Shown here piece after piece: positions 58,301-64,000 of a stretch of DNA of 64,000 nucleotides; position 1 is the first letter of the stretch; every line of letters begins with the position of its first letter. The stretch lies in NCBI GenBank assembly GCA_023614405.1, contig CM042697.1:466532744-466596743 (forward strand). The letters run 5' to 3'. Under the pieces are notes generated by a model. The model was given only the letters and a program-made list of their open reading frames with translations. It was not told the DNA's origin and ran no database searches. The translations under genes and the position numbers were made by a program. This stretch comes from Avena insularis (lineage: Eukaryota > Streptophyta > Magnoliopsida > Poales > Poaceae).

Positions 58301-59014
58301 GTGCCCACTCCTTGACTTTCGCTCTATTTTCAAGCCCATCGGGCCTTGGGGTAATACCATCTACCTCAAATTCCTCATACTCTGGAGGTAGTATGAAATG
58401 CGCTATGAGCTTCTGCCAAAGGTCATCTTTGGCATCATCGGTGACATAGCTGTTGGATTCTTCACCGACTTTCTTTGACTTATTCCATTCTTGGATGGTG
58501 ATCGGCAGGTTGTCCCTAACAAGCACCCCACATTGATTTATAAACATCCTCCGGTGCTTCTCTGGAGCAATCGGTTCACCATCATCATCATCTATTTCTT
58601 CGATGGTGAACCTCTGATTACCATCCAACTTTTTGTTCGGCCCTTGTTTCGTTCGAGCTACCGATTGCTTCGATCTGGTGGGCTAAAAGAAGAAGAGAAA
58701 GTGATTAATATATATCTAGATCAGTTAATGAATAGAGGTAACACGAGACTTTATATATATATATGTACCTCGCCGGATCCTGTCGAGGGGCCATCATTAT
58801 TGATGTTATTTGTTTGCCCTTCGTCCATCTGGTCTTCCCCTTGGTACGTTAGGTTTTCCTCTAGTCCATCACCGGATGGATTTAGATATGAGGATATCTC
58901 TTCCTCAAGAAAAATATCTTCGGCGCCGGTAGTAATATTAAGAGGAATTTCACCTCTTATCATGCCCTGAAGAAAACCTTCACCGATGCGACCAGGATCT
59001 TCGGATGGATCCAT
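55301..59014 (-). pseudogene. CACTA second gene: Transposase_24 / DUF8039 / ULP1-like protease protein, degenerate
   Basis: Exon 1 is 59014-58769 (MDPSEDPGRIGEGFLQGMI; donor GAG|GTACAT). Exon 2 is 58682-57210 and stays in frame. It contains the plant CACTA Transposase_24 region (INQCGVLVRDNLPITIQEW, WPEGSKHWWYGHGG) and then DUF8039 (CELHQPMNNLSFKVAIDTALP, PPGYARVTVDDIV). A TAG at 57212-57210 breaks the frame, which continues into a proline-rich stretch with three 11-residue QPPSPPQPDYR-type repeats (57060-57165). A frameshift follows near 56640-56720. The C-terminal part is a C48 (ULP1-like) peptidase: RYDVGFIDPYIINEY and FVKEILFSYNF, then an exon with FH, a stop where tryptophan is expected, ILLNI and VHDSLSWD, then PPGTHLCGYYVCEYI with the catalytic cysteine. 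The exact role in transposition is not established. This copy is dead. Confidence 0.8.
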
Positions 59015-59039
59015 GACTTAATTATCTATAAAAAAAGAG

Positions 59040-59670
59040 AGTTAAACAGGTTAGAAAAAACAATAATACTAATAACTAAAACAATATAATCCTAATTATA
59101 ATAATCCTAACATTATTTGTGCTAAAACAATAACCATAATAACTAAAACAAAAAAACCCTAATAAAACAATAATCCTAATATTATTTGTGGTAAAACAAA
59201 AAATAACTAAAACAATATAATCCTAATAAATAAAACAAAAAATAACTAAAACAATAATCCTAATCCTAATTCTAATATTTTAATTAAAACAATAATCCTA
59301 ATACTAATCCTAATAACTAAAACAATATAATCCTAATTATAATAATCCTAATATTATTTGTGTTAAAACAATATTCATAATAACTAAAACAAAAAAAATA
59401 ACCCTAATAAAACAATAATCCTAATATTATTTGTGCTAAAACAAAAAATTAACTAAAACAATATAATCCTAATAAATAAAACAAAAAAATAACTAAAACA
59501 ATAATCCTAATCCTAATTCTAATATTTTAATTAAAACAATATTCCTAATACTAATCCTAATAACTAAAACAATAATTCTAATCCTAATAACTATTAAAAC
59601 AATATAATCCTAATAACTAAAACAATAATTATAATCCTAATAATTATATCCTAAGTAAAATAAATAAAAA
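59040..59670. repeat. AT-rich tandem duplication (about 240-bp unit)
   Basis: Built from AACAATAATCCTAAT and AATAACTAAAAC words. The block starting CAATATAATCCTAATTATAATAATCC at about 59083 recurs at about 59321 with the same order of sub-blocks. It lies just upstream of the second gene's start codon. Confidence 0.75.
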
Positions 59671-59689
59671 ACCACCTCGGCCTCGTCGT

Positions 59690-60107
59690 CAGCGGGCGCT
59701 CATAACGATATTGGCCTGCGGCGAGGAGGCGGCCTTGTAACCATGGCGGCGGCGTGGAGCATGGCACGGGCCAAGACGGCCGATGGCGATGGGCACGGCG
59801 GACAAAGACCTCGTCTCTTCTTCGTCTCTCACGTTAATTCGTCTTCTTTGTCGAGAAATGCAAGTGCTGGGCACAGGGGCGGTGGCGCGCAGAATATAAA
59901 GGGCCACCCCTTTAGTCCCGGGCTAAGCCACCGCCCGCGACTATAGGGTCTTTAGTCGCGGGTCGTGGATTAACCCGCGACTAAAGACCCCCCCCTTTAG
60001 TCGCGTGTTAAGCCATGGCCCGGGACTAGTGTGTATTTTTCGGCCGCTTCGTTTTCGCGCGCGAAGGCAACCTTTAGTCTCGGGTCCAGCGACGACCCGC
60101 GACTAAT
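59690..60107. repeat. GC-rich block with internal CACTA-type subterminal repeats
   Basis: TTTAGTCCCGGGC, TTTAGTCGCGGGTC and inverse forms occur at least six times between 59910 and 60105, over 5 kb from the visible terminus. The overlapping frames at 59689-59946 are not credible genes. Confidence 0.7.
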
Positions 60108-61095
60108 TGTTTTTTTGTAAATTTTCTTTTTTTAATTCAAAACTAATATAAAAACTTTGAAAAATCATATCTTTTATTATAATAATCCAAATAAAACAAA
60201 TAGTCTATTATTATCAGAAAAATATAAAGAATCTTAATATAATATCTATTTATCTGTTTGCATCATTTATAAATTATTTCATTTGTAATTTTTCTTTTTT
60301 AATTCAAATCAAATATAAAAACTTTGGAAAATCATATCTTTTATTATAATAATCCAAATAAAACAAATAATATGTCTATTATTATCAGAAAAATATAAAT
60401 AATCTTAATATAATATCCATTTATCTGTTTGCATCATTTATAAATTATTTCATTTGTAAATTTTCTTTTTTAATTCAAATCAAATTTAAAAACTTTGGAA
60501 AATCATATCTTTTATTGTAATAATCCAAATAAAATAATAATATGTCTATTATTAGAAAAATATAAAGAATCTTAATATAATATCCATTTATCTGTTTGCA
60601 TAATTTATAAATTATTTCATTTTTAAATTTTCTTTTTTTAATTCAAATCAAATATAAAAACTTTGGAAAATCATATCTTTTATTGTAATAATCCAAATAA
60701 AACAAATAATATGTCTATTATTATGAGAAAAATATAAAGAATCTTAATATAATATCCATTTATCTGTTTGCATCATTTATAAATTATTTCATTTGTAAAT
60801 TTTCTTTTTTTAATTCAAATCAAATATAAAAACTTTGGAAAATCATATCTTTTATTGTAATAATCCAAATAAAACAAATAATATGTCTATTATTATCAGA
60901 AAAATAAAAAGAATCTTAATATAATATCCATTTATCTGTTTGCATCATTTATAAATTATTTCATTTGTAAATTTTCTTTTTTAATTCAAATCAAATATAA
61001 GAACTTTGGAAAATCATGTCTTTTATTGTAATAATCCAAATAAAACAAATAATATGTCTTTTATTATTAGAAAAATATAAAGAATCTTAATATAA
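60108..61095. repeat. 171-bp tandem array (nearly six copies)
   Basis: The word TATCTGTTTG recurs at 60251, 60422, 60589, 60761 and 60933, giving spacings of 171, 167, 172 and 172 bp. Each unit has AATTCAAATCAAATATAAAAAC, ATCATATCTTTTATTGTAATAATCC, ATTATCAGAAAAATATAAAG and CATTTATAAATTATTTCATTTGT. Copies are highly similar. The last copy runs into a TTTAGTCCCGATTG repeat at about 61103. Confidence 0.9.
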
Positions 61096-61310
61096 TACCC
61101 ATTTAGTCCCGATTGTAGACACAAACCGGGACTAAAGATATTTCCCGCCATTTCCCACCGCTTTCCGCCAAGTTTTCCCGCCCTTTCCTTTCTACGAGAG
61201 CTTTTAGTCCCGAATGTAGTCACTAATCGGGACTGATATTTCCCGCCATTTCCCAAAGCTTCGTGCCAAGTTTTCCCGCCCTTTCCCTCTATATTTAGGG
61301 CGATCGTGCC
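61096..61310. repeat. Two direct copies of a CACTA-repeat unit with TATA-like end
   Basis: TTTAGTCCCGAxTGTAG, an inverse GGGACT, and TTTCCCGCCATTTCCC to GCCAAGTTTTCCCGCCCTTTCC occur twice (about 61102-61190 and 61203-61282). A TATATTTA lies at 61290-61297 just before the ORF at 61311. Confidence 0.7.
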
Positions 61311-61631
61311 ATGGCTATCCACACATCCACACCTTCCTCTCTTAGAAAATTGGACAACGCCTACTGGGCCATTCTGACCCTCGAGGAGACCGAGGCGCTG
61401 TGCGCCTCCAACTACCCTTGTCCGTCGGGCTACCGGCCGCCCGCCGGCTGGATGCTGAGCGCTGGAGGGGTTCCAGTCCCTCCTGTCCCTCAAGGTACCG
61501 CACGCCAGGCGGCCATCACAAACCACTTCTACCACGAGCTCACGCCGGCGGAGTTTCAGGGAGATGCCGACGGAGCCCAGTCCTCCGGCATCTCCGAGAA
61601 ACTGGTCATAGAGGCACTCCCTAATATGTGA
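61311..61631 (+). CDS. Uncharacterised 106-residue ORF inside the CACTA element
   Basis: I do not recognise a domain. The ORF starts MAIHTSTPSSLRKLDNAYW, continues ILTLEETEALCASNYPCPSGY, is rich in proline in the middle (PPAGWMLSAGGVPVPPVPQG) and ends EKLVIEALPNM. Its codon usage is GC-rich against AT-rich surroundings, and it lies on the strand opposite both transposon genes. A TATA-like motif is only about 15-20 bp upstream of the ATG, so either translation starts further in or the motif is not the promoter. The 3' end (GTTTCAGGGAGATGC to CTAATATGTG, 61551-61629) is repeated at 61719-61797, so the present stop may be the result of a tandem duplication. It could be a host gene fragment captured by the element or an element-specific gene. 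Protein expression is unproven. Confidence 0.45.
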   Translation: MAIHTSTPSSLRKLDNAYWAILTLEETEALCASNYPCPSGYRPPAGWMLSAGGVPVPPVPQGTARQAAITNHFYHELTPAEFQGDADGAQSSGISEKLVIEALPNM

Positions 61632-61798
61632 AATTAGTTAGCTCCCATGCGTATTGATCTAGTTAGAGAAGTTAGAAGCTGCAAGATGGTTTTCGAGAGC
61701 AGGGACACCACTACGGCCAGTTTCAGGGAGATGCTGCCGGATCCCAGTCCTCCGGCATCTCCGAGAAACTGGTCATAGAGGCACACCCTAATATGTGG
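61551..61798 (+). repeat. Direct duplication of about 79 bp
   Basis: 61551-61629 and 61719-61798 match except for a few substitutions, sharing CCCAGTCCTCCGGCATCTCC and GAAACTGGTCATAGAGGCA. The offset is 168 bp. Confidence 0.85.
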
Positions 61799-61975
61799 CC
61801 TCACGCGTTTGGAGATCAGATCTTAATGGTAAGTATGAATCGGGACTAAAGGCCCTCCTTTAGTCCCGGTCCAGCCACAAAACGGGACTAACACACTCAA
61901 GATTGTTTGCAGACAACACTATAAAAATGGACACATGGAGCATCTTCACTCATAAAATGTTACAATTATTACATA
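61799..61975. other. Spacer with TTTAGTCCCGG repeats at the 3' end of TNP2
   Basis: Inverted TTTAGTCCCGGTCC and CGGGACTAAAGG pairs lie at 61838-61890. No gene is seen. Confidence 0.6.
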
Positions 61976-64000
61976 TCATTTCTTCGCGTGTTTTCCTTTC
62001 TGATCCCGTCGTATCCATGGAGCATATCCATTCATTAACATGATGCTTGGGTCATCCTTCACCACGAAGGGCGGAATTTCATGAAACTTATCACAATCTT
62101 CTGACATGTCTATCTTGTCCTCCACTCCCACGATGTTTCTTTTTCCTGAAAGAACTATGTGGCGCTTTGGCTCATCGTCTGATGTATTCTTTTTCTTATT
62201 TTTTCTTTTTCTAGGTTTGGTAGACATGTCCTTCATATAGAAAACCTGAGCCACATCATTGGCTAGGACGAATGGTTCGTCTAAGTACCCAAGATTGTTG
62301 AGATCCAACAATGTCATTCCGTATTTCTTGTGTACCTCAACCCCTCCTCCCGTCAGCTTAACCCATTTGCACCGAAACAAGGGGACCTTAAAAGTAGGTC
62401 CATAGTAAAGTTCCCATATCTCCTCTATGTAACCATAATATGTGGTCTTTGACCCATTGTTGTCTGTTGCATCAAAGCGGACACCACTGTTTTGGTTGGT
62501 GCTCTTTTTATCTTGGGCTATCGTGTAAAATGTATACCCATTTATCTCGTACCCTTGGAAAGTCGATATAGTCGAAGATGGTGACCTAGACAACAAGTAT
62601 AGCTGATCTCCAAGAGTGTTGTTTTTGATGAGATGTTGCAACTAACCGCCAAAACTCTTCATGTGTTCATCTCTAACCCAAGAGTCATGCTTTCCAGGGT
62701 TGTTGGAGCGTAAGATTTTCTTGTGTTCCTCGATATATGGGGCTGCCAAGATAGAATTCTGTAGAACGGTGTAATGTGCTTCGGTGTAAGAATGCCTGTC
62801 CCTACATATTATTGATTTCCTTCCTAGAGTACCCTTTCCACTCAGTCTCCCCTCATACCGCGATTAAGGAAGACCAATGACCTCCTCTGTTCCATAGCCC
62901 TTGGAGATGCTTCCTTCTGGCCTAGCACAGTTACAAACATATTTCTTTAAGATTCCCATGAACCTCTCAAAGGTAAACATATTGTGTAGAAATACAGGAC
63001 CGAGAATGGAAATCTCTTCGACTAGGTGAACCAGAAAAGGCCATAATATTGAAGAAGGATGGTGGGAACACCAACTCAAAGCTGACAAGACATTGGACCA
63101 CATCATTCTGTAACCGTGGTAGATCTTCAGGATTGATTATCTTCTGAGAGATTGCATTGAGAAATGCACATAGCTTCACAATGGGTACTCGAACATTATC
63201 TGGTAGAAGCCCCCTCAATGCAATCGGAAGCATTTGCGTCATAATCACGTGGCAGTCGTGAGACTTTAGGTTTTGGAACTTTTTTCTGCCATATTTATTA
63301 TTCCCTTTATATTCATTTAGAAGCCGATGGGACCTTAATATCGCTTAGGCATTCAAAAATATTTCCTTCTCTTGTTTGGTAAGAGCATAGCTGGCATGAC
63401 CTTGAAACCATTCGGATGCAGCCATCCGGGTCTTTCATACGTTGATGGTCCTTTCGTGCTTCCGGTGTATCTTTTGTCTTTCCATACACGCCCAAGAAGC
63501 CTAGCAGGTTCACGCAAAGATTCTTCGTCACATGCATCACAACGATTGCAGAGCGGACCTCTAAGAATTTTCAATATGGTAGCTCCCAAAATATAGATTT
63601 CTTCTTCCACATGGGTGCGTGTCCTTCAGTCTTCGAACAGATTTTCCTCCGGACCCTTTCCAAAGGTTACCAGTTGATCCAAATCTTTGACCATATCAAA
63701 TATATCAGCACCAAGACGCTTCCTTAGGCTTCACGGTGACATGCCAGACCGTTGAAATGCTTGCCTTTCTTTCTTAAGGGATGCTTGGCCAAAAGAAATC
63801 GACGATACTCATTGTTTACATTCTTCTTACAATGTTCCAAATATATACTTTCAGTCTCATCTATACAAAGGTGTGCATGCATTGTATCCCTTGTTTGACT
63901 CTCCGAAAGGTTACTAAGAGCAGGCCAATAATTGATTGTTACGAAAAGCAATGCTCGGAGGTTAAATTCTTCCCGCTTGTGCTCATCCCACACGCCAGAT
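61976..64000 (-). pseudogene. CACTA TNP2 transposase (Transposase_21, DUF4218, DUF4216), 5' end outside the window
   Basis: The transposase cuts and joins the element ends. Reading leftward: a Transposase_21 part (HKREEFNLRALLFVTINYWPALSNL, then a frame change, ESIYLEHCKKN and FLLAKHPLRKKGKHFNG; 63993-63724). Next comes a region ending near 63313 with LLGFLGVYGKTKDTPEARKD. The DUF4218 part follows (MLPIALRGLLPDNVRVPIVKLCAFLNAIS, 63248-62967, then FTFERFMGILKKYVCNCARPEGSI in another frame). The DUF4216 C-terminus ends at 61976 (SGVRFDATDNNG, YYGYIEEIWELYYG, FRCKWVKL, YLDEPFVLANDVAQVFYMKDMS). The tail is lysine-rich. At least four frame changes or stops occur in the visible part, so it is inactive. 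Start codon and N-terminal part are not in the window. Confidence 0.85.

Larger units (their letters stand above)
54808..64000 (-). mobile_element. CACTA (En/Spm) transposon, right end outside the window
   Basis: The terminus CACCGGTGGAAAAAGGGCC with GTCCCGGGCC repeats is the Triticeae CACTA end type (usual form CACTGGTAGAAAAAGGG). The 3 bases before it are ACT. Subterminal CTAGTCCCGGG-type repeats fill 54808-55020. Inside are a Transposase_24/DUF8039/ULP1-like gene (59014-55301) and a TNP2 transposase gene (beyond 64000 to 61976), both on the minus strand and both broken. More than 9 kb is visible. Between the genes lie AT-rich and 171-bp tandem repeats and internal TTTAGTCCCGG blocks. Confidence 0.85.

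Noticed and set aside
60108..61095. CRISPR-like or centromeric array
   Set aside because: Repeats are contiguous without unique spacers, so it is not a CRISPR. The 171-bp length alone does not show centromere function, and the array lies inside a CACTA element.
61023..61535. Minus-strand frame of 170 codons in the CACTA element
   Set aside because: Its C-terminal part is antisense to the TTTAGTCCCGG repeats and the 171-bp array, and its N-terminal part is antisense to the plus-strand ORF. It looks like a shadow.

Overview
This window is nuclear DNA from a large-genome grass of the wheat tribe (Triticeae; wheat, Aegilops or a close relative). The evidence is a full-length Angela/BARE/WIS-type Copia element whose LTR begins TGTTGGAATTATGCCC, Stowaway MITEs (CTCCCTCCG ends), CACTA ends built on TTTAGTCCCGG repeats, and a spliced plant receptor-like cytoplasmic kinase gene. 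Nothing prokaryotic is present. Most of the sequence is nested and decayed transposons. Only two host loci can be supported: a spliced protein kinase gene (about 26.2-30.9 kb, plus strand) and a MIR160 microRNA gene (about 43.5-43.9 kb, minus strand).

Layout. From 1 to 21.2 kb is a nest of retrotransposons. The host-level element is a Gypsy element on the minus strand with a very long LTR (5' LTR 16847-21213, 4.37 kb), a gag-only interior and no pol. Its 3' LTR is split at 3882 by the end of a second minus-strand Gypsy LTR that runs off the left edge. Its leader is split by the Copia element 6770-15352, which keeps a perfect 5-bp target duplication. From 21.2 to 26 kb is low-copy DNA with a terminal-inverted-repeat element, a Mutator-type MITE with a perfect 9-bp duplication and a LINE remnant. 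From 26.2 to 30.9 kb lies the kinase gene, whose large 5'-UTR intron carries two LINE remnants. From 31 to 38 kb is mostly unassigned intergenic DNA with a MITE and weak retroelement remnants.

From 38 to 41 kb are two diverged PIF/Harbinger transposase remnants. The first was hit by a hAT element (8-bp duplication) and by a TRIM, a miniature LTR retrotransposon (5-bp duplication). From 41 to 47 kb is low-copy DNA holding a Stowaway MITE and MIR160. From 47 to 54.8 kb are a minisatellite, a Copia LTR fragment, a hAT element, two copies of a MITE family and two opposed Copia RNase H fragments. From 54,808 to beyond the right edge is a large CACTA (En/Spm) element on the minus strand. It carries a Transposase_24/DUF8039/ULP1-like gene and a TNP2 transposase gene, both broken, with a 171-bp tandem array and a small plus-strand ORF between them.

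How the parts relate. The transposons record an insertion order that can be read from target duplications. The kinase resembles cold-responsive protein kinase 1 and is probably functional. MIR160 gives a microRNA that in plants represses auxin response factors of the ARF10/16/17 group. No convincing undescribed system was found. The most unusual objects are the pol-less long-LTR Gypsy element, the intact-structure TRIM, the 31-bp LINE insertion in the kinase intron and the repeat-rich interior of the CACTA element.
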